From assembly GCF_001598495.1 (NCBI RefSeq), contig NZ_BCZB01000019.1, forward strand, positions 1 to 55,894: a stretch of DNA of 55,894 bases. Direction: 5' to 3'. Positions 44,701-54,310 of this stretch are shown piece by piece. This DNA is from Neokomagataea thailandica NBRC 106555. GTDB lineage: Bacteria; Pseudomonadota; Alphaproteobacteria; Acetobacterales; Acetobacteraceae. Below the pieces are notes generated by a model. That model saw only the letters and a program-made list of their open reading frames with translations, made no database searches and was not told the DNA's origin. Position 1 is the stretch's first letter. The number at the start of each line of letters is the position of its first letter. Position numbers and translations under genes: made by a program.

Positions 44701-45728
44701 GCGTTCTCAATGTTGTTGGCCTGCGGCATAGCTTTGCAGGCGCCCCCGTTCTGAAAGATATTTCTTTCCAGGTACAGAAAGGTGAGATCGTTGGACTTAT
44801 CGGCCCGTCAGGAGCTGGTAAATCTACGCTGTTACGTGCGCTATGTGGTTTAGAGAAACCTGATTCTGGAGAGATTATACTTCAAAATCAGGACATTACC
44901 TCACTTTCCGAACGTAATTTACGTAAAGCGCGGCAAGGTATAGGTTTGGTTTTTCAACATTTTAATTTGCTGGAAACGCGCACTGTTACGCAAAATGTGG
45001 CTCTGCCATTGAAAATTGCAGGCTGGCCTGCCCAAAAACGTCAAGCACGTGTGGCTGAGTTGTTAGCTTTGGTTGGCCTGTCAGAACATCATGCCAAATA
45101 CCCTGCGCAGCTTTCTGGTGGGCAAAAACAGCGTGTGGGTATTGCTCGTGCTCTGGCCAATGACCCATCTTTGTTGTTGTGCGACGAAGCGACGTCTGCT
45201 CTGGATCCACAAAGTACGACAACGGTTTTGGATTTGCTAAGCGATATTAACCGAACGCTTGGTCTGACGATTATTCTCATCACGCACGAGATGGAGGTCA
45301 TTCGCCGCTTTGCACAGCGTGTTCTGGTGTTGGAGCAAGGGGCGTTGGTGCATGATGGCGGGATGCTGGATCTGCTGACCCGTGCGCATAACCCACCGGC
45401 TATTCAAGCGTTGCTGAATGAAACTCGCCCTACTCTTCCCTCGCCGTTGCAGCAGTCCTTAACACCACAACCACAGGCTGACAGACATGCAGTGATACGC
45501 GTGGTACTCGTGGAGAGTGCAGCTCAAACGGCTTTCCTCTCCGAGCTTTCAGAGCGCTTTTCAATTAAGGCTGTCTTGATTGCCGGGGGGGCTTCCTTAT
45601 GTGCGGGGGTGCCGACAGTGGATATGATTTTGGCGCTTAATCGCGCATTGACGGATGATATTGTGGAGTATTTGGCGGAGAAGGCACAACTCATGGAGGT
45701 TTTGGGTTATGTTCCGGCTCATCGTTAA
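44697..45728 (+). CDS. metN: Methionine ABC transporter ATP-binding protein MetN
   Basis: 343 residues from ATG 44697. Walker A is GPSGAGKST (residues 36-44), the Q-loop VFQHFN, the signature LSGGQKQRVGIARAL, Walker B LLLCDEATSALD and the switch ITHEME. The C-terminal part from about residue 265 fits the NIL regulatory domain that senses methionine in MetN (IRVVLVESAAQTAFLSELSE). It overlaps metQ by four bases and metI by 20. Confidence 0.95.
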   Translation: MSVLNVVGLRHSFAGAPVLKDISFQVQKGEIVGLIGPSGAGKSTLLRALCGLEKPDSGEIILQNQDITSLSERNLRKARQGIGLVFQHFNLLETRTVTQNVALPLKIAGWPAQKRQARVAELLALVGLSEHHAKYPAQLSGGQKQRVGIARALANDPSLLLCDEATSALDPQSTTTVLDLLSDINRTLGLTIILITHEMEVIRRFAQRVLVLEQGALVHDGGMLDLLTRAHNPPAIQALLNETRPTLPSPLQQSLTPQPQADRHAVIRVVLVESAAQTAFLSELSERFSIKAVLIAGGASLCAGVPTVDMILALNRALTDDIVEYLAEKAQLMEVLGYVPAHR

Positions 45729-46368
45729 TCTTGTTCTTCAGGCTACGGAACAAACCCTGATTATGGTTTTGGCCTCGGGTGCTATCGCATTGCTAGTCGG
45801 TTTACCCTTGGCGATAATCGTATTTTCAGCCAGCCGGAAAGAGCTTTATGGAAGCCCGTGGATTGCGCGCCCATTAAGCCTGTTGATTGACGCGCTCCGT
45901 GCCATACCTTTTATCATTTTATTAGTTATTTTACTGCCGGTGACGCGCTGGTTGGTTGGTACATCATTGGGGACAGGCGCTGCTATTGTACCATTATCAA
46001 TTGCCGCTATCCCGTATTATGCGCGTATTGCTGAAATTGCACTGCGTGGCGTGGATACAGGTTTAATAGAGGCTGTGCAGGTCATGGGTGGCTCGCGCTG
46101 GATGGTGATGTGTTATGGCGTGATACCAGAGGCTTTACCGAGTTTGATTAGTGGCTTGACCGTTACGTTAATTACGCTCACAGGCGCTTCAGCAATGGCT
46201 GGTGCCATCGGGGCTGGTGGTTTGGGCGATCTTGCAATTCGTTATGGGTATCAACGGTTTAATACCCAAGTGATGATTGCTGTTGTGGTTGTTTTGATTG
46301 CTTTGGTTGGCCTCATTCAAGCCATAGGTAATTTTTTAGCGAAACGTGCTGCACCGCAACGCGGTTAA
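45709..46368 (+). CDS. metI: Methionine ABC transporter permease MetI
   Basis: 219 residues from ATG 45709, which lies inside the end of metN. Five membrane helices; the EAA loop that docks to MetN is GLIEAVQVMGGSRWMVM with the following PEALPSLISG. AIPFIILLVILLPVTRW is typical of MetI. It completes the metQNI importer. A bidirectional terminator follows. Confidence 0.95.
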   Translation: MFRLIVNLVLQATEQTLIMVLASGAIALLVGLPLAIIVFSASRKELYGSPWIARPLSLLIDALRAIPFIILLVILLPVTRWLVGTSLGTGAAIVPLSIAAIPYYARIAEIALRGVDTGLIEAVQVMGGSRWMVMCYGVIPEALPSLISGLTVTLITLTGASAMAGAIGAGGLGDLAIRYGYQRFNTQVMIAVVVVLIALVGLIQAIGNFLAKRAAPQRG

Positions 46369-46370
46369 GG

Positions 46371-46408
46371 AAAACACCCCCTCGTATTATGTTGAAGGGG
46401 GTGTTTTT
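46371..46408. terminator. Bidirectional terminator between metI and a small gene
   Basis: AAAACACCCCC (46371-46381) and GGGGGTGTTTTT (46397-46408) make a strong stem with A and T tracts on either side, so it works for both convergent genes. Confidence 0.85.
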
Positions 46409-46414
46409 ACGCTT

Positions 46415-46666
46415 TTATTTACCGTCAACAGGCGCTGGAGCTGCAGGTGCCTGCATCGTTGCTGGTGCTGTTACCGGTGTTTGTGCTTTTTGAAGCGCAC
46501 TGTTGTTCAGGGCCTCTGTTGCAGATGATTCTTGCGGTGTTGTCTTTTCTGCAACTTTAGCCGCTTTTTTATGATGATGGTGACCGTGATGTTTTGCAAA
46601 AGCTGGTGACGTTGTCGAAACTGCGGCTGTCAGAGCAAGTGCTGCGAATAAAGCTTTCTTCATCAT
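46415..46666 (-). CDS. Small secreted His-rich hypothetical protein
   Basis: 83 residues. A signal peptide covers residues 1-24 (FAALALTAAVSTTSPAFA). The mature protein opens with KHHGHHHHKKAAK and runs into an Ala/Pro/Gln-rich tail (PVTAPATMQAPAAPAPVDGK). It would be in the periplasm or outside the cell and could bind metal ions through the His cluster. No family is recognised. It is alone on the minus strand between two terminator-like regions and the ratA-like gene. Confidence 0.65.
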   Translation of the reverse strand: MMKKALFAALALTAAVSTTSPAFAKHHGHHHHKKAAKVAEKTTPQESSATEALNNSALQKAQTPVTAPATMQAPAAPAPVDGK

Positions 46667-46746
46667 GACCTAATCCTTCGTTAGAAACGTTTTTTGTTCC
46701 TTAAACTCAACGTGTGGAAGATTAGGTGGTTTTCACATAATAAAAA

Positions 46747-47199
46747 TTAACGCGTCTTTTCGGCTAATTTTACCCCATAAATATCACGTGCACGTTTGAT
46801 AAAGGCAGACACCATGAGGCGAACCCCCTCATTGAAAACAACGCCCATCGCATTTTGTAACAGGCGTGACTTAAACTCAAAATCGACAAAGAAGTCGACC
46901 AAGCAGCCACGCGGATCTGCAGTGAATGTCCAAACGTTATTGAGATAACGGAAAGGACCTTTCTCATAACGCACGTGGATACGTAGTGGTCTGTCTAGTG
47001 TAACGCGACTTGTAAAGCTTTCGCGAAAAGGTCCAAAGCCTACTGTTAAGTCAGCAACAAGTTCTGTTTCTGTATGACTTTTGACAACAGCTTTAACGCA
47101 CCACGGCAAAAACTGTGGATACTTCCCGACATCAGCGACAAGATCAAAAAGCTGTTCTGGCGTGTAAGCAATGAGGCGCTGCTCGGCATGAGTCGGCAT
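46747..47199 (-). CDS. COQ10/RatA-like START-fold protein
   Basis: 150 residues of the SRPBCC fold. EQLFDLVADVGKYPQFLPWC and GPFRESFTSRVTLD, then FFVDFEFKSRLLQNAMGVVFNEGVRLMVSAF are shared by the RatA and COQ10 families. In this lineage a ubiquinone-binding chaperone role is more likely than the toxin role claimed for RatA. Its ATG overlaps the lipA stop by one base, tying it to the pyruvate dehydrogenase cluster. Confidence 0.85.
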   Translation of the reverse strand: MPTHAEQRLIAYTPEQLFDLVADVGKYPQFLPWCVKAVVKSHTETELVADLTVGFGPFRESFTSRVTLDRPLRIHVRYEKGPFRYLNNVWTFTADPRGCLVDFFVDFEFKSRLLQNAMGVVFNEGVRLMVSAFIKRARDIYGVKLAEKTR

Positions 47200-48203
47200 C
47201 AGGTGATGTCTTTCAGTCGGCTGTTTCGGGCGGCGCGTAATTGCGCAAAGTCACTATCAGCATGGTAAGAAGAGCGCGTTAAGGGGGAAGCACTGACCTG
47301 TAAAAAACCTTTGACGCGGGCCGTTTTGGCATAGCTTTCAAAAGATTTTGGTGTAACGAACTCAGCCACCGCAGCATGTTTTGGAGTAGGTTGAAGGTAC
47401 TGCCCTAATGTCAAAAAATCGACATCGGCCACTCGGAAATCATCCATCACCTGCCACACTTCCAAGCGTTCTTCTCCCAATCCCAGCATAAGACCAGATT
47501 TTGTGAAAATCGAAGGGTCTAAGCGTTTCACACCGTCTAACAGACGGAGGGATTGATAATAGCGTGCTCCGGGGCGAATTGTCGGGTATAAACGTGGCAC
47601 GGTCTCGATATTGTGATTGAACACATCGGGGCGTGCCTCCACAACAATTTCCAGCGCACCATCTTTGCGCATGAAGTCTGGAGTCAAAATCTCAATCGTG
47701 GTGCTGGGGGATGCGTCACGAATAGCATTGATAACACGGGCGAAATGGCGTGCCCCGCCATCAGCCAAGTCATCACGGTCAACAGATGTAATGACCACAT
47801 GACGTAAGCCTAGTTTTGCTACCGCATCTGCGACGCGCCTTGGTTCATCATCATCCAATGCTTTTGGTAAACCTGTGGTGACGTTACAGAACGCACAGGC
47901 ACGCGTGCAAATTTCCCCCATGATCATCATGGTGGCATGACGTTGAGACCAGCATTCCCCGATATTCGGGCACGCGGCTTCCTCACAGACGGTCACGAGA
48001 TTGCTGTCGCGCATCAGTTTCCGTGTTTCATGGTACACGGGATGGTTCGGCGCTTTCACCCGGATCCATGCAGGCTTGCGCTGGATTGGGTTGTCAGGCC
48101 GGTGCGCCTTCTCCGGGTGACGGAGCCCCGTTTTGGGCTCCGTCACTGCCGGAGGTGCAATGCCAGTAGACTGGCGGTGGTCTATCGTAATGCGTTGAGA
48201 CAT
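47199..48203 (-). CDS. lipA: Lipoyl synthase
   Basis: 334 residues. LipA inserts two sulfurs into octanoyl groups on E2 domains. The auxiliary cluster ligands are Cys73, Cys78 and Cys84 ([12 protein letters not shown]), and the radical-SAM ligands are Cys99, Cys103 and Cys106 (CTRACAFC). The C-terminal RSSYHAD has the conserved Ser that ligates the auxiliary cluster. It follows lpdA after three bases, so the lipoate maker is co-expressed with the lipoate-using pdh genes. Confidence 0.97.
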   Translation of the reverse strand: MSQRITIDHRQSTGIAPPAVTEPKTGLRHPEKAHRPDNPIQRKPAWIRVKAPNHPVYHETRKLMRDSNLVTVCEEAACPNIGECWSQRHATMMIMGEICTRACAFCNVTTGLPKALDDDEPRRVADAVAKLGLRHVVITSVDRDDLADGGARHFARVINAIRDASPSTTIEILTPDFMRKDGALEIVVEARPDVFNHNIETVPRLYPTIRPGARYYQSLRLLDGVKRLDPSIFTKSGLMLGLGEERLEVWQVMDDFRVADVDFLTLGQYLQPTPKHAAVAEFVTPKSFESYAKTARVKGFLQVSASPLTRSSYHADSDFAQLRAARNSRLKDIT

Positions 48204-48206
48204 GCG

Positions 48207-49613
48207 TTAGATATGCAACGCGCCGTCAAAGGCTGACAAGGTTGCCTCATGCATTGTTTCAGAAATTGTTGGATGCGGGAAAACCGTTTCCATCAACTCT
48301 GCTTCGGTCAGTTCACCAGTCCGGGCAATGACATAGCCTTGGATCATCTCTGTCACTTCAGCGCCAATCATATGAGCCCCCAGTAGTTCACCTGTTTTTG
48401 CGTCAAAAACAGTTTTAACCAGCCCTTCTGTTTCACCCATTGCAACAGCTTTGCCGTTACCAATGAATGGGAAGCGACCTACGCGTACTTTATGACCAGC
48501 CGCGATGGCTTTTTCTTCACTCAAACCAACAGAGGCGATTTGTGGGCGGGAATAGGTGCAGCCTGGAACATTGAGAGCATGCAATGGCTCAGGAGAGCGG
48601 CCAGCAATTTTCTCAACGCAAATAATGCCTTCATGGGATGCTTTATGCGCAAGCCATGGAGCACCAGCAACATCGCCAATGGCATAAATGCCGGTCTCAC
48701 CTGTACGGCAGAATTCATCAGTAATGATGTGCGTACGATCGACCTGAACCTTGGTGCCTTCTAGGCCAAGGTCTTCGACGTTGCCAACAATCCCGACAGC
48801 ACAGATGACGCGGTCAACGGTGAGATCAACCTTACCAGTGGCGCTTTCGATCGTTGTGGATACTTCATTCTCGCCACGATTAAGCGGCCCGACTTTTGCG
48901 CCGGTGATGATTTTCATCCCCTGCTTTTCAAAAGATTTACGAGCAGCAGCACTGATTTCTGGATCTTCGGCAATCAAAATACGATCAGCGACTTCAGCAA
49001 TGGTAACGTCACAGCCCATATTGCGATAAAAAGATGCAAACTCGACACCAATTGCACCAGAGCCGATAACTAAAAGACGCTTAGGTAGCTCTTTTGGGGT
49101 CATGGCTTCACGAGCACTCCAGATCAGCTTGCCGTCTGTTTCCAAGCCGGGAAGTTGACGTGCTCTTGCGCCTGTAGCGAGGATGACATGTGGCGCCTTG
49201 AGCGTCGCAACGGCATTGCCGTCTTTTGTAACGTCCACGCGATGTGCTTCGCCGTCTCGGCCATTGAGTTTTGCAAAGCCATCATATGTTGGGACTTTGG
49301 CTTTCTTGAGCAAATGCCCAATGCCTCGGCCCATTTGACGAGCAATACCGCGTGAACGCCCGACGATCTTATCAAGATCGAAAGCAATATTGTCGGCTGA
49401 AAACCCAAATGCACTGAGGTTATGCAGTTGGTGATGGATTTCAGAAGAGCGCAGCAGCGCCTTTGTGGGAATACAACCCCAGTTCAGGCAGATGCCGCCC
49501 AGATGCGTGCTCTCAACGACAGCAACACGCAGCCCAAGCTGACTGGCGCGCAGCGCGGCAACATATCCGCCCGGGCCGCCGCCGATCACGATCAGATCAA
49601 AAAGTTCAGACAT
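48207..49613 (-). CDS. lpdA: Dihydrolipoyl dehydrogenase (E3)
   Basis: 468 residues. It reoxidises the dihydrolipoyl arm using FAD and NAD. VIGGGPGGYVAA binds FAD, the redox pair is Cys42/Cys47 in GGICLNWGCIPTKALL, VIGSGAIGVEFASFY binds NAD, and the C-terminal catalytic His is in FPHPTISETMHEA. It starts three bases upstream of the pdhC end region in the usual pdhA-B-C-lpd order. Confidence 0.97.
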   Translation of the reverse strand: MSELFDLIVIGGGPGGYVAALRASQLGLRVAVVESTHLGGICLNWGCIPTKALLRSSEIHHQLHNLSAFGFSADNIAFDLDKIVGRSRGIARQMGRGIGHLLKKAKVPTYDGFAKLNGRDGEAHRVDVTKDGNAVATLKAPHVILATGARARQLPGLETDGKLIWSAREAMTPKELPKRLLVIGSGAIGVEFASFYRNMGCDVTIAEVADRILIAEDPEISAAARKSFEKQGMKIITGAKVGPLNRGENEVSTTIESATGKVDLTVDRVICAVGIVGNVEDLGLEGTKVQVDRTHIITDEFCRTGETGIYAIGDVAGAPWLAHKASHEGIICVEKIAGRSPEPLHALNVPGCTYSRPQIASVGLSEEKAIAAGHKVRVGRFPFIGNGKAVAMGETEGLVKTVFDAKTGELLGAHMIGAEVTEMIQGYVIARTGELTEAELMETVFPHPTISETMHEATLSAFDGALHI

Positions 49614-49616
49614 GGA

Positions 49617-50846
49617 TCAGACCACCAGAGTGTAAGGATTATGAATAATGTCACGCAGCGTGTTGAGCCATTGGGCCCCCAAAGCGCCGTCGATAGCGCG
49701 ATGGTCAACAGACAGCGTGGCCGTCATCACAGTTGCAATAGCCAGTTGACCATCCCGCACAACAGGGCGTTTTTCGCCAGAAGCAATCGCTAAGATGGCA
49801 GCCTGCGGTGGATTGATGATCGCGCTGAAATCGCGCACGCCGAACATACCCATATTTGAAATCGAGAAGGTTCCGCCTTGGAATTCTTCTGGTTTCAGTT
49901 TGTTAGCCCGGGCGCGTTTTGCAAGGTCTTTGGCTTCTGCGCTGATTGTCCGCAGAGACTTTGTGTCTGCATTACGGATGATTGGCGTGATCAGGCCATC
50001 CGGTATGGAAACAGCCATAGAGATATCGACGTTGTCGAAATGTAGCGTTTCTGCTTCTGTGAATTGCACGTTCAGACCGGGGGTCTTTTTCAGAGCAAGA
50101 GCAACAGCCTTGATCATCATATCATTCACAGAGATTTTGAACGCACCATCATGAGCCGCGCCGTTCAGCTTCGAGCGTAAGGCGAGCAAGGCGTCTAGTT
50201 CAATGTCTACTGAAACATAGAAGTGCGGAACTTGCGTTTTTGATTCCGTCAGACGACGCGCAATAACTTTACGCATGGTTGAGTTCGGAACACGCTGCAC
50301 ATCGCTGTTTGTTTGCGCAGCGGGCGTAACGTCAACGGCAGGGGACACGGCTGGTTTAGCCGCACCGTGCTCAACATCGCGCTTCAGAATACGACCATTT
50401 GGTCCCGTACCCTTCAAGCTGTTCAGTGCAATGCCCTGCTCATGGGCTAAACGCCGTGCGAGCGGAGAAACGAAAATGCGCTCAGCATTTGCGGGTTCCG
50501 TTGCCGGAGTTGCTTTTGGTGTTGATTCAGCTTTTTTCTCAGGCGCGGAAGGTGCCGGTGTAGGAGCAGCATTCTGTGATGCGGGGGCATCAGGAACGCT
50601 CTCACCGTCTTCAACCAGCACAGCGATTGGAGCATTCACCGCGACATTTTCTTGTCCCTCAGGCACAAAAATGCGGCCGAGAATACCTTCATCAACAGCC
50701 TCGACTTCCATAGTTGCTTTATCGGTTTCGATCTCAGCAATTACTTCGCCCGATGTAATGGTATCGCCTTCTGCTTTTAGCCAGCGTGCGAGCTTACCTT
50801 CGGTCATGGTCGGCGACAGGGCCGGCATCAAAATCTCAATGGCCAT
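49617..50846 (-). CDS. pdhC: Pyruvate dehydrogenase E2, dihydrolipoyl acetyltransferase
   Basis: 409 residues. One lipoyl domain with Lys43 in [13 protein letters not shown], then a Pro/Ala-rich linker (residues 85-125), an E3-binding domain ([20 protein letters not shown]), and the catalytic domain with the active-site His in [16 protein letters not shown]. It forms the core of the complex. It lies five bases after pdhB. Confidence 0.97.
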   Translation of the reverse strand: MAIEILMPALSPTMTEGKLARWLKAEGDTITSGEVIAEIETDKATMEVEAVDEGILGRIFVPEGQENVAVNAPIAVLVEDGESVPDAPASQNAAPTPAPSAPEKKAESTPKATPATEPANAERIFVSPLARRLAHEQGIALNSLKGTGPNGRILKRDVEHGAAKPAVSPAVDVTPAAQTNSDVQRVPNSTMRKVIARRLTESKTQVPHFYVSVDIELDALLALRSKLNGAAHDGAFKISVNDMMIKAVALALKKTPGLNVQFTEAETLHFDNVDISMAVSIPDGLITPIIRNADTKSLRTISAEAKDLAKRARANKLKPEEFQGGTFSISNMGMFGVRDFSAIINPPQAAILAIASGEKRPVVRDGQLAIATVMTATLSVDHRAIDGALGAQWLNTLRDIIHNPYTLVV

Positions 50847-50851
50847 AACGA

Positions 50852-52222
50852 TCAGTCCCGGAACAGCTTGCGTACAGCATCCACAACCCAGTCGGGCTTA
50901 GGAAGTGCCAGTTTTTCGAGGTTCGCTGCGTAAGGCAACGGAATATCGAGCCCACAGACGCGCGCGGGTGGTGCATCAAGCCAATCAAAGGCTTGTTCAA
51001 CAGCGACCGTGCAGATCTCAGAACCGATACCGGCAACAGGCCATCCTTCTTCAACGGAGACGACACGGTTCGTCTTCTTCACGCTATTGATGATGGTTTC
51101 TGTATCCAGGGGGCGGATTGTACGCAGGTTAATAACCTCTGCCTCAATCCCCTCTTCTGCCAGCTTCGCAGCGGCTTCTAAGGCAACGCCAACCATGATT
51201 GAGAAGGCAACGAGGGTAACGTCTTTACCTTCGCGCTCAATTTTAGCTTTGCCGATCGGCACGATGAAATCTTCATCTTCTGGGCATGGGAATTTTTGCC
51301 CGTAGAGGATTTCATTTTCCAACACCACAACAGGGTTGGGGTCGCGGATCGCGGCGCGCAGCAGGCCTTTTGCATCAGCAGAAGACCAAGGAGCTACGAC
51401 TTTGAGGCCGGGAACATGCGCGTACCAGCTTGCAAAACACTGTGAATGTTGTGCACCCACGCGAGCTGCGGCACCGTTTGGTCCACGGAACACGATGGGG
51501 CACCCCATCTGACCGCCGGACATATAAAGCGTTTTGGCTGCGGAGTTGATGATATGATCAACTGCTTGCAGGGCGAAGTTCATGGTCATGAACTCCACGA
51601 TAGGCTTTAGACCTGTTAGAGCGGCACCAACAGCCATGCCTGCAAAGCCGTGTTCGGTAATAGGCGTATCAATAACGCGCTTTTCACCGAACTCGTCTAG
51701 TAAGCCTTGGCTGACTTTATATGCGCCTTGATACTGGGCGACTTCTTCACCGAGTAGAAACACATCTTCATCGCGTCGCAGTTCTGCGGCCATGGCGTCA
51801 CGAAGTGCTTCACGAACGGTAATATCCCGTGTTGGGCCCCATTCTTTTTCGGCTTCGATGGCTTTGGCAGCGGGTGCAGCAGCAACGGGAGCGTCTGCTT
51901 TTGGCTCATTATGAGAAGATACGTTCGCAGATGATGCACTTGACCCCGTCAATAGAGCATCTGCGGCGGATGAATCTTCACCGTCTTCGAGCAGCACGGC
52001 AATCGGCGTGTTTACGGCAACATTCTCAGTGCCAGCATCGACGATGATTTTACCGAAGATGCCGTCTTCTGTTGCTTCGACTTCCATGGTGGCTTTGTCG
52101 GTTTCGATTTCAGCAATCACGTCACCCGACTGTACAGCGTCACCGGGGTTACGCGTCCAACGGGCGATGGTGCCTTCTGTCATGGTGGGAGACAGTGCGG
52201 GCATCAAAATAAGAGATGCCAT
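50852..52222 (-). CDS. pdhB: Pyruvate dehydrogenase E1 beta subunit with lipoyl domain
   Basis: 456 residues, longer than a plain E1 beta because residues 1-78 are a lipoyl domain (Lys43 in [13 protein letters not shown]), joined by a Ser/Ala-rich linker to the transketolase-like beta subunit. This fusion is a hallmark of alphaproteobacterial pdh operons. The E1 beta part has [38 protein letters not shown] and [15 protein letters not shown]. It lies three bases after pdhA. Confidence 0.97.
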   Translation of the reverse strand: MASLILMPALSPTMTEGTIARWTRNPGDAVQSGDVIAEIETDKATMEVEATEDGIFGKIIVDAGTENVAVNTPIAVLLEDGEDSSAADALLTGSSASSANVSSHNEPKADAPVAAAPAAKAIEAEKEWGPTRDITVREALRDAMAAELRRDEDVFLLGEEVAQYQGAYKVSQGLLDEFGEKRVIDTPITEHGFAGMAVGAALTGLKPIVEFMTMNFALQAVDHIINSAAKTLYMSGGQMGCPIVFRGPNGAAARVGAQHSQCFASWYAHVPGLKVVAPWSSADAKGLLRAAIRDPNPVVVLENEILYGQKFPCPEDEDFIVPIGKAKIEREGKDVTLVAFSIMVGVALEAAAKLAEEGIEAEVINLRTIRPLDTETIINSVKKTNRVVSVEEGWPVAGIGSEICTVAVEQAFDWLDAPPARVCGLDIPLPYAANLEKLALPKPDWVVDAVRKLFRD

Positions 52223-52225
52223 GGA

Positions 52226-53230
52226 TCAGCCCTCCACCAGAATATCAGTCCACAGCTCGGAAGGGTCCGGCTCTGGGCATGTCTTTGCATAATCAACAGC
52301 ATCCGCAATGACGGCTTTCACGTCATCATCAATGCTTTTCATTTCCGCCGGGTCGATGCCCCATTTAGCCATTTCAGCCTTCAGGGTTTCGATCGGGTCA
52401 CGCGTACGGCGCATTTCCTCGACCTCATCACGCGCACGGTACTTTGCGGGGTCAGACATGGAGTGCCCACGGTAACGGTAGGTTTCCATCTCTAGCAGGT
52501 ATGGCCCCTTCCCTGCACGACAATGTGCAATGGCTTCTTGTGCGGCTTGGTGTACAGCAAGAACGTCCATACCATCAACCTTGCGGCCTGGAATGTTCCA
52601 AGCTGCGCCGTTGCGTGACAAATCTTTGGATGCCGAAGCGCGCTCAATAGATGTACCCATGCCGTAGCGATTGTTTTCAATCACATAAACGCATGGCAGC
52701 TTATGGAGGGCTGCAAGGTTAAAGCTTTCAAATACCTGTCCTTGGGAGGATGCGCCTTCCCCAAAATACACGATGGCGACTTCATCTGTGCCACGGTATT
52801 TATTAGCAAATGCCAACCCTGTGCCGAGTGCAACTTGTGCGCCAACGATGCCATGACCGCCATAGAACTCCTTTTCACGGGAGAACATGTGCATGGAGCC
52901 GCCTTTGCCACGGGAGTATCCGCCTTCACGCCCGGTCAACTCGGCCATAACACCGCGTGGGGTCATGCCGGCAACAAGCATCTGTCCATGATCACGATAT
53001 GACGTGATGGATTTATCACCCTGCTTCATATGCAGGCCCAGACCAACGACCACGGCTTCTTGGCCAATATATAGGTGGCAGAAACCACCTATCAGGCCCA
53101 TTCCGTAAAGCTGACCAGCCTTTTCTTCAAAACGGCGCACAAGGAGCATGTCCTTGTAGGCCCGCTTCATCGTCTCCGGCGCTAGTGCCGGACCATTCCC
53201 TTTGACAGGAACGGACGCCGTTTCGTCCAT
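52226..53230 (-). CDS. pdhA: Pyruvate dehydrogenase E1 alpha subunit
   Basis: 334 residues. Binds thiamine diphosphate with PdhB and decarboxylates pyruvate. YRDHGQMLVAGM, GKGGSMHMFSREKEFYGGHG, the TPP/Mg motif VYFGEGASSQGQVFESFN and the phosphorylation-loop-like YRYRGHSMSDPAKYR are visible. CAGGAG precedes the ATG. It opens a six-gene unit down to the ratA-like gene. Confidence 0.97.
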   Translation of the reverse strand: MDETASVPVKGNGPALAPETMKRAYKDMLLVRRFEEKAGQLYGMGLIGGFCHLYIGQEAVVVGLGLHMKQGDKSITSYRDHGQMLVAGMTPRGVMAELTGREGGYSRGKGGSMHMFSREKEFYGGHGIVGAQVALGTGLAFANKYRGTDEVAIVYFGEGASSQGQVFESFNLAALHKLPCVYVIENNRYGMGTSIERASASKDLSRNGAAWNIPGRKVDGMDVLAVHQAAQEAIAHCRAGKGPYLLEMETYRYRGHSMSDPAKYRARDEVEEMRRTRDPIETLKAEMAKWGIDPAEMKSIDDDVKAVIADAVDYAKTCPEPDPSELWTDILVEG

Positions 53231-53326
53231 GGCGGTCTCCTGAAAAAATAGTTCTCATCATGAGCATAGGCTCAGGACGCTAATTGATGGTGTTATTACC
53301 GGGAGTTTGCCCAGAACACCAGCACC

Positions 53327-53356
53327 GGAAGCGCTAACAAAAGATGTTTCGCTTCC
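53327..53356 (-). terminator. Hairpin between trpC and pdhA
   Basis: GGAAGCG (53327-53333) and CGCTTCC (53350-53356) form a 7-bp stem about 30 bases past the trpC stop. No T run follows on the minus strand. The rest of 53231-53386 is the pdhA promoter region; I could not fix its -35 and -10. Confidence 0.35.
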
Positions 53357-53386
53357 GAGTGGTGTTTAAACACTATGATTTTGTGG

Positions 53387-54310
53387 TTACGCATACCCTA
53401 AAAGGCGTCGTGCCGCTACGCCGGGATCGTCTTCGCGCAGGAGGCTTTCACCAACAAGGACCGCACTCGCACCAACCTCACCGACCCGCATAACGTCATC
53501 TTGGGTACGAATGCCACTTTCAGATATGACAAGCCTATCTGGTGGGACCAGTGGCGCCAATTGGCGAGTGGTTTCGATGTCTGTTTTGAGGGTGCGTAGG
53601 TTACGGTTATTAATACCGATGAGAGACGTGTCGAGCGCAAGGGCACGGTTTAATTCGTCTTCATCATGCACTTCGACGAGAACATCCATATCGAGACCGC
53701 GTGCCGTTTCGATGAGTTCAACGGTTTGGTCCTCGCTTAGAGCTGCGAGAATTAACAAAATGCAGTCTGCGCCAATCAGACGGCTTTCGTGCACTTGCCA
53801 AGGATCAAGAATAAAATCTTTCCGAAGAATGGGGAGGCTGCATGCTTCGCGTACAACACGAATATCATCCGTATTGCCGTGGAAGCAGGAGCCTTCTGTC
53901 AAGACAGACAAGCAAGTAGCGCCAGCATTAGCATAAGCACGAGCGATGCCTGCGGGGTCATAATCCGGGCGTAAAATGCCGGCAGATGGTGACGCCTTTT
54001 TGATTTCTGCAATCAGCCCAACGTTTTTATCGGCGGTCAGGTGCTTTAATGCTTTGCCGAAGCCGCGCGTGGGGGTGGAGACTTCGCGGGCACGGGCAGT
54101 AATTTCTTTGAGCGACATGCTTTGTGAGCGCTGCTCAACGTCCAGCCTGGTGCGTGCGCAAATGCGCTGTAAGACGTCCCCTTTGTCCTGAATATCCGTA
54201 TTCGGGTTTTGGATGGGCTCCATGGTGGTTGCGGGAATGTCAGTATCCGGGAACTGATCCGGACCTTCAGGAGCGTAGGTTTTAGCCATGCGGCTCAGGG
54301 GGAATGTCAT
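53387..54310 (-). CDS. trpC: Indole-3-glycerol phosphate synthase
   Basis: 307 residues from ATG 54310, which overlaps the trpD stop. The usual TrpC start corresponds to DVLQRICARTRLDVEQR near residue 45, so about 40 residues of Pro/Asp-rich extension precede the barrel; an ATG at 54223 would remove most of it. Catalytic parts are AEIKKASPSAGILRPDYDP (Lys), CLSVLTEGSCFHGN, LPILRKDFILDPWQVHESR, GINNRNLRTLKTD and VISESGI. It closes the indole ring in tryptophan synthesis. Confidence 0.95.
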   Translation of the reverse strand: MTFPLSRMAKTYAPEGPDQFPDTDIPATTMEPIQNPNTDIQDKGDVLQRICARTRLDVEQRSQSMSLKEITARAREVSTPTRGFGKALKHLTADKNVGLIAEIKKASPSAGILRPDYDPAGIARAYANAGATCLSVLTEGSCFHGNTDDIRVVREACSLPILRKDFILDPWQVHESRLIGADCILLILAALSEDQTVELIETARGLDMDVLVEVHDEDELNRALALDTSLIGINNRNLRTLKTDIETTRQLAPLVPPDRLVISESGIRTQDDVMRVGEVGASAVLVGESLLREDDPGVAARRLLGYA

